A stretch of DNA of 64,000 nt from Paulinella micropora (lineage: Eukaryota > Cercozoa > Imbricatea > Euglyphida). Shown one piece after another: positions 15,630-26,585 of the stretch; within the stretch, counting starts at the first letter, position 1; each line of letters begins with the position of its first letter. The stretch spans positions 1,221,967 to 1,285,966 of the forward strand of contig BJOX01000022.1 of the NCBI GenBank assembly GCA_009731375.1, in the 5' to 3' direction. The translations under genes and the position numbers were made by a program. The notes below the pieces were generated by a model. The model had not been told where the DNA came from. It did no database searches and saw nothing but the letters and a program-made list of their open reading frames with translations.

Positions 15630-15664
15630 TTTTGTGCGATTAAATTTCTCTGGTGAGTAGTCAT
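15630..15664 (-). pseudogene. Conserved Maverick virion-type protein, first codons
   Basis: Minus-strand ATG at 15662-15664 starts MTTHQRNLIAQN, matching MSHQRNLIAEN of the element-2 gene at 46726. The reading frame is then broken by the retrotransposon and resumes at 5848. Upstream is an AT-rich junction (15665-15746) without a palindromic module, unlike the element-2 copy. Confidence 0.75.
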
Positions 15665-15746
15665 TGTTTGTATATTATACAAAAAAATATTTTTATTTTA
15701 TTTTATTTTTTATTTTTATTAGTTTTACAAAGTTCATAAATAACAT

Positions 15747-17269
15747 CTACGACGTAAGGATTTCAATTCCCTTAACAACAATAGTCCTCTGAAGAATAGC
15801 ATAAGTGTAATAATTCAATTGCTTCGCACCAGTCGCACTCCATTCATATCGTCGTTCGGTATCCAAAGACAGACCTGCCACTTCATAGCCCTCTTCGTCT
15901 CTCTTGTCATAAAGCGGGCGGTTGTGATCCCAGAAATCAACATGGAACCAGTTATATTTATACACATTAGAGTTCAAAATAGCAGAGCCCTTAATTTTTT
16001 CCTTCAAAAACATATAATCCTCATCATTACTACATTTGATGTCAAACTGCTGAATTCTATTACTATCCAAAGTAGTGTAATAATCAACAATCGAATCTTG
16101 TCTTCAGTTATCGCAATCAAAAGCGGTGTTTGGAGTTTCAGTATTATTAAACACGCTAGTGTAAATTCCGCGAATTCTCTTACCCTGCGAGCGGTTCATC
16201 TTCAAAACAAATGACTGAGTGCCTGTTGCGAGATTGGTTTTCCAAGAGATAGGGTATTCAGTCTTAAACGAAAAACCTTCACCCGCAATCTTTTGTTGAA
16301 CTCCCAAGATAACATTCGGGTCGGTTTCAACGGCAAGAAATAAGTTAAGGTTGGTAATATTTGCGGCCTGTGCGGTGGCCGTCGCTCCTGCTCCAACACT
16401 AAGGGCATCAGTTCCATAAAATATTGTTTTCTGTGTTCCCTCCCACACTATCCTCAAATCAAGAATTTCATTAAAGCCGATAGTCTTATCAGTTTCAAAA
16501 ATAGTTCCAAAAAGCATGCCTAGAGGAATAGACACATTGATAACAGGAGTAGCTTTATTATCAGTTCCACCTTCAAAATAATTCGCCTCCTCATAAGCAA
16601 CATTAACTACACTGGGAGCACCAGTTCCATTCGCAATAAGTGCGTCATTATGACGGCAGGCTGTGATAGGTGGCTGTGCTACATAATTTAGAATTCTAGT
16701 TTCAAGGGTTGTAAGCATTTCGTTTACACGATCGAGAATGTTGGCTGATTGCTATGCAGCCTTTGTATCACCAATGGCGGTGAAAGCAGTCTTACCATCA
16801 TCAAGTTGAAAAGCATAAGCATCATCAATTGCTCCTCTAGCAGCAGGCGATGCTTAAATTTCATTCGGAGCATTACACTTTTGAAGCATTAACCCATAAC
16901 CAGACCCAGCCCCGTGGTTATCCAAAGCCATAAATCTATCGTAAGAAATCTCTGGCTTCCAAATCATCTTAGTATAATTTCCCACATGTTGAAGATTACA
17001 CAGATACTGACCGCTTCGGCTTCGCAGTTCAATTGTCTTAATCATTGACAAGCACCGCCACCCACATCTGGTGTGTAGGTAAATCGCAGCACACTCCTCG
17101 CAAGGTTTAAAGGACGATTAGGAATTTCAAAAGTTGATTCAATTCCACCGACAGTGGTAATTGGAATTGTTGCAAGACTTTCATGGGCGGTAAGTTTGTT
17201 AAGCGAATACTTACCGCGAATAAGCTCGCTTTGGCTATGAGTAAGTTCTCCTCCGTATTGGACATGCAT
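15747..17269 (-). pseudogene. Major capsid protein (double-jelly-roll type), broken
   Basis: Four consecutive minus-strand frames make up one protein of roughly 500 residues. It starts MHVQYGGELTHSQSELIRGKY, continues with a SGQYLCNLQHV...IWKPEI segment, a long middle (VNVSIPLGMLFGTI...KRIRGIYTSVFNN) and a C-terminal KYNWFHVDFWDHNRPLYDK...ERRYEW. Breaks near 17050, 16850 and 16100 are stops or indels. Position next to the penton-like gene and the protease, plus length, fits the Maverick/PLV MCP. The element-2 copy at 45748 has the same N- and C-termini. The jelly-roll call is by family context, not direct structure. Confidence 0.75.
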
Positions 17270-17350
17270 TTTTGTTTTGTTTTTGAAGTGGTGTAAGTTG
17301 ATTAATACACGAAATATATTTATAGAAAAAAATAAATAATTCTAAATTAA

Positions 17351-18163
17351 TTATCTCCCCTTTAACAAATTGAAGAATGAATTAAATAAACAAAAATAAT
17401 TAGTTTCACGATAAACCAGTAATGTCATAACTATTCCCAAACCATTAAGATTTATTGCTTGATCATTTTTCGTCTGTCAAGCAAAACCTGAATACATTGG
17501 TTGAACTCGCAGATAATGTTTTACCATACTCAGACCCGCTTCCATCATAGATAACAGAACCAAAAGAAATTTCGTTGGCAGTGTATATTTCTTGTAGCAC
17601 TTGATTATCTCCTTCATTCACTAAATCCGATTGAAGGTATAAACTCTTTTCGCCAGTTAGAATAATTACATTTGGTGATTTAATAAAATCATTAGCGAAG
17701 AAATATGTTGAGTTTCTATCAAACCCCATTACCTCATGAATACGTGTATCAGCATCAAATATAAACAGCGGTTGAATACCTCCGTTATTTAAAACACTGA
17801 ATGTTAATTTGCCATCCTCCGCTTCTGTGTTTGTATTGTTGCTTGATACAACATAAGTATAGTCATTCAGACTTTCTGTCGTCAGCACCTCGGCCAGTTT
17901 ATTTTTTAAGTTGTTCATTGTGTAGTTTCCCTCAGGTATTGTAATTAAAGCCTCATACCAGTCTTCGGATAATGTAAAAGTATTATATGGTGAAGCCACA
18001 GAGTAATACGATTTCGGCACATAAATATAAAAAATTTTACAATGTGTGGGATTGTCTACCCCTTCATATTGACTTCGTGTGTAAAGTCGCTGTCTGTTCC
18101 CGTTATTCTATTTTTACTATTTATGTAATAGATACCAGAACTTCTTCCTCCCTTGTACTCCAT
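17351..18163 (-). pseudogene. Minor capsid (penton-like) protein, frameshifted
   Basis: The gene starts MEYKGGRSSGIYYINSKNR, continues through SDFTHEV and, after a frame change near 18060, KIFYIYVPKSYYSVAS. It then has ITIPEGNYTMNNLKNKL and GFDRNSTYFF. An extra base near 17470 shifts the C-terminal DQAINLNG..IVMTL segment. The features PKSYY, IPEGNY and the LTDE..INLNG ending are those of the single-jelly-roll minor capsid proteins of Polinton-like viruses. The intact-frame counterpart is 44827-45635. No module is present between this gene and the protease, unlike in element 2. Confidence 0.65.
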
Positions 18164-18186
18164 GATATATAATACGAATAAATAAT

Positions 18187-18923
18187 TTATATGTATGTGT
18201 CAAAATGACCATAACAATTCTGTGCTTTTAATTTTTCCGCTTCTTCTTCTTTTAGGTCTGTGAAACCACTGGCAAATTTGAATTTAATACCTTTTGCCCG
18301 CTCCATTAGAAACCTCATACTATGCCAACCACACGTGTCTGATGTGTCGAATTGTTGTTTTACTTGATTAACCTTTATGAATAAATAACTATCTGGATTA
18401 CTTTGGTCAATTAGTCTTTTCATTTGTTGTTGAAAGTCTTCCGTCGGTACATAAAGTGCTAAGGGGTCATACACTTCAACACTCCTGTCTTTATCTAGAC
18501 TTATCCATCCAGTGCTGTCCTTTTTTGTTGCTCGGATCGGTATTCATAATAAATCCGTATCGCTTTCTGCTTCCAGGCTTCAACTTGTAAATTTCATCAC
18601 TGGCTATCGCTCCAAGATACCATCCATATTTTTTCATTATATCATCTATTTCATTAGTCATTAAACCGCGACCATCTCCTTCCTGCATGGATTGCTCTTG
18701 CTGTTGCTAGTCTGTCTGTGGTTGCTCTGGCTCTGGTTGCTGTGGCTCCTCTGGTGGTGTTCGGTCTGGCGGTGTAGTAGTATCTGTTGCAGGCTCTGGT
18801 GGCGGGGGTATGGTAGTTGGCAGCATTCCATCGTCAATATTCAAATCATTTGAAACTTGTTAATCTACATTTGTGTCTATAGTCATTTTGTTCGTTAGAG
18901 TATTTACAATCATGTTTGTTCAT
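18187..18923 (-). pseudogene. Adenain-like (Ulp1-type) cysteine protease, broken
   Basis: The start MNKHDC overlaps the preceding gene by ATGA. The N-terminal tail is followed by a Pro/Thr/Gln-rich linker (18690-18835) containing in-frame stops, then the protease domain. The His region reads QHWMDK after damage, and a frameshift near 18490 follows. VYDPLALY provides the acidic residue and DTCGWHSMRFL the catalytic Cys. In the family it matures capsid proteins. The linker is absent from the element-2 copy, which has a palindromic module in its place. Confidence 0.75.
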
Positions 18924-20206
18924 TGTGTGTTTCCAATCTTTGCGGGCTAAATATTTTTTAATTATTTTTATTGAAAATACCTTATCAATTAATTCTTCTA
19001 ATGTCTTCGCTCCGTTCCCTTTTTGTTCATTAATACCCATATACTCTTCATATCTAGCATAATCCGCTACTTTTCTTTTTACATTTTCCTTTTCATTTCC
19101 AACATCAATATTAAACCTTTTAATCATGTTAATTATCCACTTTGAAGTGTCTTTGTAATTTAATTTTTTATGTCCATCACTATCTAGTCTCTTTTTTAAA
19201 GCCTGTGCTAACTCTTTTAGTGTAATGTTTGGGTAATAAGTTTTTGAAAATACAGAGATTAAAAATTGATTAATTTGTAAATTTTCAAAATGCTTACCCT
19301 TTTCTTCTGCTTTCTTTTCTTCCTTTTCAAGTTTTTCTTAAAATTCTTTTGCTAACTTTTTCTGTTCCTCTAAAGATGACGCTGTGGCTATAGCCGTCTG
19401 AATATCTTGACTGGCTTTTTGTAAGTCTTTACGACTCATCTTTTTTATGAACTTATCTGTATATCCTGCTGATTTCAGTGTTTCAATATCTTTCTGCTTT
19501 TGCTTTTTTTCTTCCTCATATTGCTCTTTCGTTTTCAATGGTGCTTCATCTCCTAAATTAGGTAATGGCGGTGCTTGTGGTGGTGCTCCTAATGGCGGTG
19601 CTTGTGGCTGTCCCTGCTGCGGTGGCATAATGTATTGATATTGTGGTGGAGGTGGTAATGCTTGTATCCTATTTTTTCTGTCTTCTTCATATTTTACATC
19701 TTCTATAAGTTTTTGCTCCCTTCTTAGTTCTCTGGCTTTTTATTCTTGTCGTTCATTTATCTCGGCTAGTTCTCTTTTGTGATCCCTATCCATTATATCT
19801 TGTCTTTCCTTAGCATCTGCTATGTCTTTTCTTTCTTGCCTCTTCTTCTCCTCTTCAGTATCCGCCCGTGCCTTTTTCTCTTTTTGGTCTATCTCATCAA
19901 TCTTTTCGTATTTCTTCTTTCTGAGTTTGTCTAAGTGGTCATTAATGGCTGTTCTCGTATTCTGTTCAATCTCTGACAGGCTCTGGACTTTTCTTAAGTC
20001 TTCCTTCTTTGTTTTTTCTTTGCTTTTGGTCTGCTCAAGTATTTCATAAAAAGTTTAACAATTTGAAGTGTGCTCATATCATTTGTCTTTTTACCGAAAT
20101 TAAGATAATATTTTTTACCCTTCTGGATAATGTAAGGCCTCCCGCTTTTATTCCTATAAACCCGCGGGGGTCTTAATTTCTGTTTCTTCGCTTTCTTGAC
20201 GACCAT
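18920..20206 (-). pseudogene. Long coiled-coil/proline-rich structural protein, broken
   Basis: The start MVVKKAKK is followed by RPPRVYRNKSGRPYIIQKGK, a distinctive basic N-terminus. Next come a charged coiled-coil rich in K, E, R and Q, a Pro/Gly/Ala repeat (APPLGAPPQ-type near 19560-19640), a second charged helix (KTKEQYEEEKKQKQKD) and a C-terminal folded part (MIKRFNIDVGNEKENVKRK). Several stops and frame changes are present. The element-2 counterpart is 42447-43851. Position between protease and basic peptide suggests a virion or scaffold role, but I do not recognise the family. Confidence 0.6.
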
Positions 20207-20260
20207 TGTATATAAACAAACAAAAAAATATTTCCTCATAATTTCAAACAAAAATATCTT

Positions 20261-20521
20261 TTAGAATTTGAGTGCTCCGCATCCTCTCTGCTTTTTCTTA
20301 CCATATCAGAGTTTTGATGCTACAGCGCTAACACTACCAGCGTAAGGTACCCCGACGCTACTTAATGCTCCCGCAGTCCTAGAGATTAACTTATTATTGC
20401 GAAGAAATTTATTAACAGCAAAGGCCATTTTCCCAACTTTTTGCCAGTTAATTTTACCACCAGCCTGTCCCTTGCCTCCTTGCTTCTTCTTACGACTAGT
20501 TTTCTTTTTGCATCCAGCCAT
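20261..20521 (-). pseudogene. Small basic Gly/Lys virion peptide (pX-like), one nonsense codon
   Basis: It starts MAGCKKKTSRKKKQGGKG, then GGKINWQKVGKMAFAVNKFL and a hydrophobic ISRTAGALSSVGVPYAG region. A TGA replaces the GGA codon of the element-2 copy just before YGKKKQRG; the frame then ends ALKF. The mix of basic N-terminus and an amphipathic NKFLRxNKxIS helix resembles membrane-active or DNA-condensing core peptides of adeno-like and Polinton-like viruses. The role is inference. Confidence 0.55.
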
Positions 20522-20649
20522 TGTGCTTGAGTTAATTGTTCGTTTGCCGATTGTTTTGGAATGACTTCAACACGAGTTGTTTTAACTACTATAAAAGATA
20601 GTGAAATATATAATACAGAAAAAATAATTATTTATAAAATTTTTTATTT

Positions 20650-20766
20650 TGATATTTTATTCACCAGCTTTCGCGGTTTCATAAAACATCGTTTTTGCTT
20701 TAATGGTTTCGATGTTTGACAATAAACGAGAGTGCGAATAGCACGAAGTGAAATTGTCAAATATCA
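20650..20766. repeat. Palindromic gene-boundary module
   Basis: TGATATTTTAT, loop, ATAAAACATCG (20650-20691), an 18-bp spacer, then CGATGTTTGACAAT, loop, ATTGTCAAATATCA (20710-20766). The right end, read on the minus strand, is TGATATT, and its TGA is the stop codon of the packaging ATPase. The corresponding junction in element 2 (near 41950) lacks the module. Confidence 0.85.
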
Positions 20767-21582
20767 TTTTAATCTGAAGTTGAAGTTTTTGCGAAGTTCA
20801 TCATCAACACTTGAGACATAAAGAAAATTAAATCTCTGCTTTGTAGCCTCGTGATACTTTTGAAGAAAATAATCAAAGTCGAAAGATAAGTCTAAGTGTT
20901 TATACACGAGTTCCATTTTATCCTGAGACTGACCCGGAAAGATTAATAAATAATCTAACTGCTTAATTGCTTCTGGTCTAAGGTCGTTTAAATACTGGCT
21001 TGACATAATAACCTTACTTTTATAGTGTCTGTTCTTTTTTAACAAATCACTTACGGACTTGTCTCTTAATCCGCTCCCTAAATCGTCCAAAACAAAAACA
21101 ACCTCTGGCGAAATATACTTACTTGGTCTCTCTTTCTTCTCACCTCCTTCTTCTTTTTTCTTTTCCTTTCCGAAATAAAGAAATTGTGGCTTCTTAATTT
21201 CTTCTTTGTCCTGTTTTACTTCTCCTTCGTGTTGCTCGTCCTGTCTGTTCAGTTTGTCTAACTCATAATCAATGACATTAACACCATCTGATTTAAGAAA
21301 GGTATAAATTGCCATTGGGTTTCACCTGTTCTTAAAGTGCTTAACCATTGCTTTATAAATGTAGTCCTTGTGAATTGGTGAAGCAATAATGACAATACGG
21401 GTTTTTCTGTCGGTAGTCCGTTTCAGTATTTCAAAGAGTGCTGTTGTTTTTCCGCTCTTCTTACGGGCAAGTAGAAATATATTCGAATAGGGCTCGTTGA
21501 ATAATTTATAACCTTTCGCCTGTTTATTACCTTCACCATCCTGCTTAACTGGTTTCACCTTGACATTATTGATTTTTTCCAT
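20764..21582 (-). pseudogene. DNA-packaging ATPase (A32/FtsK-HerA type), one nonsense codon
   Basis: The chosen start is MEKINNVKVKPVKQ, matching MQKINNV in element 2. Walker A is LLARKKSGKTTALFE (residues about 37-46) and Walker B is VVFVLDDLGSG near 21085. A TGA at about 21320 replaces the GGA codon of the element-2 copy (NR-stop-NPMAIY); otherwise the frame is open. The C-terminal part has LLIFPGQSQDKMELVYKHLDL. In Mavericks this ATPase pumps DNA into capsids. The stop codon belongs to the adjacent module. Confidence 0.85.
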
Positions 21583-21670
21583 GCTACGACCTTCGGTCTC
21601 CGCTTGCTTCGCCACTTCGTACTTGTGTGGTTCAATATATATTTTACCTTATTTTTTAGTTTAATGGTTG

Positions 21671-21708
21671 TCGATGTTTGTTGAAGACGTAGTCTGAAAC
21701 AAATATCA
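21671..21708. repeat. Single hairpin of the gene-boundary family
   Basis: CGATGTTTGTT, 15-base loop, AACAAATATCA. On the minus strand it reads TGATATTTGTT...AACAAACATCG, and the leading TGA is the stop of the small gene to its right. The second hairpin of the module is not recognisable. The element-2 junction at 41110 lacks it. Confidence 0.75.
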
Positions 21709-22064
21709 GCCTAGAAACTCTAGGCATACAACAATTCTTCCCGCTAAATTTCCTGTGTCAATATTTCCGCTGTCAGTTTCAAGGACTTTAAATGTATATT
21801 GTCCGTCTGTCCATCCAACGACACCCAAATTATAACTAAGGTTTGAAATGTTTGCTATATTACTATCAGCAAATGTGCCGATAATTCTAATTCTGTCCAT
21901 ATAAAGAATTCTGGTTTTAGTTTCCGTCTGGTCGTTCGTATAATGAATAAACTTAACATTCATTTTGTACGGTGTGAATGACATTTAAATATTTTTATTA
22001 AATGTTTTGCTTCCAACAAAATCATTGCTTAGAAAATAATCTTTTGGTATTTGTACTCCGTCAT
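21706..22064 (-). pseudogene. Small conserved virion-region protein, broken N-terminus
   Basis: The start region MTEYKYQKIIF is followed by frame loss, then an open frame MSFTPYKMNVKFIHYTNDQTE... to the TGA at 21706. The intact element-2 copy is 118 residues (40755-41111). Beta-rich composition (NISNLSYNLGVVG, GRIVVCLEFL) suggests a small jelly-roll-like or minor virion protein. I do not recognise the family. Confidence 0.6.
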
Positions 22065-22108
22065 TCTATACAAAGATTTTAAAAAATCTTTGAGCAAAAA
22101 ATATACAA

Positions 22109-22345
22109 ATGTTAATAATATTATTGTTTGTGTGGTCAGCTATTTCGCGACCTGGCTGCGACTTTTACTCGCGGGTAAGCGAAAAAAAGAATGAGAGTTG
22201 TGCTTATTTTATAGAGCAAGGAATAGAAACTAAATTTAAATGTGTGTATAAGCCTTTGAGTGATTGGTGTGTTAGTTTTGATGAAGCCATTCCTTTAATC
22301 TGCGCAGGCGATAGTTCTTGGTATAAAATCCACTTATACGAGTAC
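22109..22345 (+). CDS. Small Cys-rich secreted-type protein, fused at its 3' end
   Basis: MLIILLFVWSAISRPGCDF is a signal-peptide-like start. It is followed by YSR, ETKFKCVYKPLSDWCVSFDEAIPLICAG with several cysteines. The homologue in element 2 lies at 40502-40756 on the minus strand. Here the frame has no stop at the expected place and runs to 22408 over the antisense of the two-TM gene, because the boundary module present in element 2 is absent. Function unknown. Confidence 0.55.
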
Positions 22346-22703
22346 TTCTTTGAACTAGAAGGTGATGGAAGGCAAATGCCGATAAGCAATGTTAGGATTC
22401 CGACATAAGTGTTAGCAACCTCGCATGGTAAGTTCTTTTCAGATAGCCTCACGATACAAAGGGTTATAATGGCAACGATGATACCCATTTGAAATAAGTA
22501 TTTAATAAGTCGGCTGTCTGTCGGTCTGTTTTTTATACAACAACAATTCCAGTTATCTTCCAATTCGTGCTCTACTTTTTTTTCCTCAGTCTTTAGTTCT
22601 ACTTCACTTCAAGAACACGAGACTTTAATTCTGGAGTTAGTTCGCCATCCATGTCCATAATAGGCGGTGGTCTATGAAGTCTAGTTGTATTATTGTTTGA
22701 CAT
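22204..22703 (-). pseudogene. Two-transmembrane small protein, readthrough C-terminus
   Basis: The start MSNNNTTRLHRPPPIMDMDG directly follows a module end (AATATC-ATG). An indel near 22612 breaks the frame in the charged stretch. Then DNWNCCCIKNRPTDS precedes two hydrophobic segments (LFQMGIIVAIITLCIV; YVGILTLLIGICLP). The expected end is PSPSSSKK near 22345, as in element 2, but the stop is missing and the frame continues into antisense of the convergent gene. Likely a virion membrane or cell-membrane protein; name unknown. Confidence 0.6.
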
Positions 22704-22850
22704 GATATTTTAGAATTGCGTTTCGTGCTCCGCACTCTCACTTATTCTAAAACATAGTTTTTCTTTATTGAAAATAAATAAATCTGCTTTCGATGTTTAT
22801 CAACAAACGAGAATGAGCGAAGCGAATGAGAGTGAAGTTGATAAATATCA
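22703..22850. repeat. Palindromic gene-boundary module
   Basis: TGATATTTTAGAAT...ATTCTAAAACATAG (22703-22756), a 34-bp spacer, CGATGTTTATCAAC...GTTGATAAATATCA (22791-22850). The left end abuts the ATG (minus strand, 22701-22703) of the two-TM gene; the right end provides the TGA stop of the fibre gene. In element 2 the same junction reads GTTTTCCCTAATGTC without any module. Confidence 0.9.
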
Positions 22851-25800
22851 AGGGAAAACGACTGCTCGTATTTCTGCCAATTGATTTGCTTGGTCTTGTA
22901 GTATATTCATAAGATTTTTATTTTCTTTTTCTAAATTAACTACCTTTTCCGCCATGTGTTGAAAAGCACTGACTAATATTGGTATAAAACTTGTATATGT
23001 TATGCCTTCAAGGTTACCCTCTCCATCGCCTGCTTTTATTCCGCTTTCAGATACAAATTCTGGAAATATTTTTTATTTTCATCGGCGATAAATCCGTGGT
23101 TCTTTCTTTCTTTCTTTTCGTCTGATTTCAAATAATATGAACAACAATTTATTTTCCTTAGTTTCTCACAACAATCCCCGCAGTCTAATGTTTTAATATC
23201 TGATTTTAGCCTCCTGTCCGATGAGTTTGTCCAAGCACCATTGAGAGGAATATAATTATAACTTCCAGAAGGCTCGCTTGTTGAGTTTGAAGTAGTCCAA
23301 GCATGAACCAAACCAGTTGAACCACAAACTACTCCATAATTCGTATATCCACCCGATTTCAAAAATATTTGTGGGTCGTTAGTATAAGCAGGTCTTTTTC
23401 TTAATGTTAAAAATCCGCTGGATGCTGTTGGGATGACTACCTCTCCCGACGTATTAATGTTCATCGCCTCAGTGTAAGATATATTGTTTCCCACCGTTGT
23501 TCCTGAATTATAATAAAAAGCGAGTTTTCCACCTTTTTGAATTAGAAAGTTTGAACCGCTGTGGCTTGATTTCCAGTTCGTGTCATCAAAATAAGCATCA
23601 AAACTTAAATTGACATTGTCATGTGCCCAATTCAATAATTGAAATGTTGGATAAGCATCCACCGTTGTTATTGCTTGTAAGTGTGCCCCTGCGACATTAC
23701 TCGCCGTCCCGTATATTTCTAAACCACCTGTCGCTCCCACTCCTTTCGTTGAGTTGCCTATGATTATCGGTTTGCCTAGTGCTGTTGTTATTTTGTCGCT
23801 CGTTGCCAATGTTGTTGATGATACTCCCGCATTTGCCGTTAATAAGCCCGTTGTGCTACTGATGCTCATCGCGACATTAAACGATACAGTATTTCCCACC
23901 GCTACTCCTGATTTATAATAGAAAAGAAGATTAGTGCCTTTTTGTATTAAAAAGTTAGATGTCGCAGAAGATGATTTCCATGCCCCTCCCAACACATAAG
24001 CATCAAAACCTAAATTAATATCATTATGAGCATAATTCCACATTTGAAAAACTGGATAGATGTCTGCCGTCGTTATTGCCTGTATATGTGGCCCCGCGGG
24101 ATCGCTCGCAGTCCCATACAATTCTAAGCCACCAGTTGCTCCTACTCCTTTCGTTGTATTGCCTATGATTATTGGCATACCTGATGCTGTTTTTATTTTG
24201 TCGCTCGTTGTTAATGTTGTTGTAGTCATGCCAGCAGTTGCCGTATGTAGTTGCCGTTATTGTTCCAGCACTTGTTATGTTGTTTGAGTTCATATCCAAA
24301 GCACCATAAAACCGCATACCGCCAGCATTGTTAAAACGGACAATGTCAGATGAAGCACTTTTTTTATCCAAAAGTTTTGAAATATAAAGTCCCGCCCCTT
24401 TTACATCAAATGCTACATTCGTGAATACATAACCTCTTTGGTCTGCGGTTCCACTTGTAGCAGTATTTAGAGTAAATAAGAAATATTGATAATCACCTGA
24501 TGTCTGTGAAAAGAATATATCTCCTCCATTTTGGTTTAATATCCTCGCCCCATTATATGTTATATTTCCACCATTAATGATAGTTTGATTATTAAAATCG
24601 GCGTTGTTCGTTAAAGTTAGATATTTTATCGTAGTGCTCGCCCCATTCAATGTTTTACTTCCTGTTATGGTTTGGTCTGTTGTTAGTTTCACACAATTGT
24701 TATCCAGATATTGTCTATTTACTGCTTCATTCGCATTTTGTGGTGCACCCAGATTAACAATCCGACTACTATTACAATCTAAGCCAGTAGCATTAAATTA
24801 CGAAACAATCGTCCCGTCAATAATAAAACTTATTTTTTTCGCAGAAATTTCAAAGTTGTAATATGTTGCAGTTTTCATATCCAAACTAGCAATTGACCCG
24901 ATATTACTTGTAGAATTGAAAACGATGAATGTGCCTTTTGTTGTTGAATTTATTGAATTTCCCGTTATTACAACACCACTGCTATATGTCTTAATTCCTG
25001 CTATGGTTTGGTTTCCTGTTAGTTTCACATTTTGCCCGTCTTTTGTATCAACATAACTTTTATTTGCTCCATCTGTTGAAGCGGAAGGGTCGGCTAAGTT
25101 TGTTACTTTGTTGTTATTCAAACTTACTGTTGTTCCAGTTGCAGTTATAATTAAAGTATTACCTGAATATAACTCAACATACGAACCAGTTATTTGTATC
25201 GGATACCAAGTCGCTGTGGCTGTTTTTTGTGCTGCAATCATTCCTATTTTTGTATCAAATGCTATACCGATGCAGTCAAAAGTAGTAGGATTGGATGAAC
25301 CACTTACTTCTAAAGTTGATGTAAATTTTTTATTTCCTGCTATGGTTTGGTCTCCTGTTAGTTTAACCACCGAAGTATCAAGAACGGAAACATCCACTCC
25401 ATCAACAAGATTACATTTGTTATGCTTTGGCTTTTCATATCAATCCCCGCACTCGCATTTATTATACTGCTAAATGTTTTCATACCCGCTATAGTTTGGT
25501 CTCCTGTTAGTTTAACCACCGAACCATCAACTGCGAGATTAGCGAGATTAATTCCATTATACGTAGAAGCCCCCGAAATAGCATAACCATTCATATTTAG
25601 TGCCCCCGTCATACTAGCAGTGCCGTCTAATCTAAGAAAGGGTGGTGTGGTGTTTCTCCATTGCCCCGTGCTATAAATGAGTAATTGGTTATCTGCTGGG
25701 AAGCCTGATATTGACACATCGCTGTGGCTATCTATACTTCCACTCGCTGACACTTTATCATTATTATCTTGGTGCTCAAATATCCATTCATCAACATCTT

Positions 25801-26375
25801 TGGTATTTAGTAAATTAACTCCTGTTATATTCTTCCTTCCCATACTAATATTGCCGAATTCATCAACATTTATCGGAAAGGTTTTATTTACCCAGTTTAT
25901 TGAATTATATGTTAGATAACTATTCATTGCTATTGGTGCGGTTATAACCACATCTGAAACTGTATAAATTGAACCAAGGGCTGTATTCTTCCATTTGCCT
26001 TCTACATCGTTGTAAGTTAAGTATTGTCCGCTCGCTTGTGCGAATATGTTTGTGTCTATCAAATTATATAAACTGGTTTGGTGCGGATTGGAAGTATTGC
26101 TTCTGTGGAGTTGAGGCTTTGACTTCGTCATTATCCCTTACTCGTTGCTTTGTATAGTATAAATTTTTTCCTTCTTTGATATCAGTCGTTGATTTTAAAG
26201 CGAGAGGTGTGTCAAATCGCGCATCAGTATAATACAGATTTATTGGGTCGGCATCTTCTGGCACTCTGTCTGTATTTAAGCCCACTATGTTTGTGTTGGT
26301 AAGGTCTAAGTTAAGTATGTTTAGACTATCAACTGCCAACTCATTAAGGCCAAGTAAGGTTTTATATTGCGACAT
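22848..26375 (-). pseudogene. Long fibre with C-terminal S74 intramolecular chaperone domain, frameshifted
   Basis: It starts MSQYKTLLGLNELAVDSL immediately after a module end. The body, about 1,150 residues over several frames, has repeated VKLTGDQTIAGxK segments and beta-strand-rich spacers, as in trimeric fibres. Near 23214-23231 is SDRRLKSDI, the Ser/Lys autocleavage signature of the peptidase S74 (endosialidase-type) chaperone, followed by KNHGFIADE and a C-terminal coiled coil ending EIRAVVFP. Frame breaks occur near 26070, 25385, 24790 and 24230. The role is host attachment, by analogy with S74 fibres. The stop TGA belongs to the module at 22703-22850. Confidence 0.75.
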
Positions 26376-26499
26376 TGATATTTTAGAATTGCGCTTCGTG
26401 CTGATGCACTCTCGCTTATTCTAAAACATCGGAAAAAATTTAAGAAAAAATTAATCGGAAACGATGTTTTGTGATGACGTCAGTCAGAACAAAATATCA
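26376..26499. repeat. Palindromic gene-boundary module between divergent genes
   Basis: TGATATTTTAGAAT...ATTCTAAAACATCG (26376-26431), a 30-bp spacer, CGATGTTTTGT...ACAAAATATCA (26462-26499). The left end is one base from the fibre start codon on the minus strand. The right half faces the Lys-rich gene on the plus strand, about 86 bases upstream of its ATG. Confidence 0.88.
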
Positions 26500-26585
26500 A
26501 TTAATTATTTTTAATTTTTTATTTTTGTTAAATTATACTAACAAAAAATACAATTATTTTGTGTAATATCATTCGTCGGTAAACA

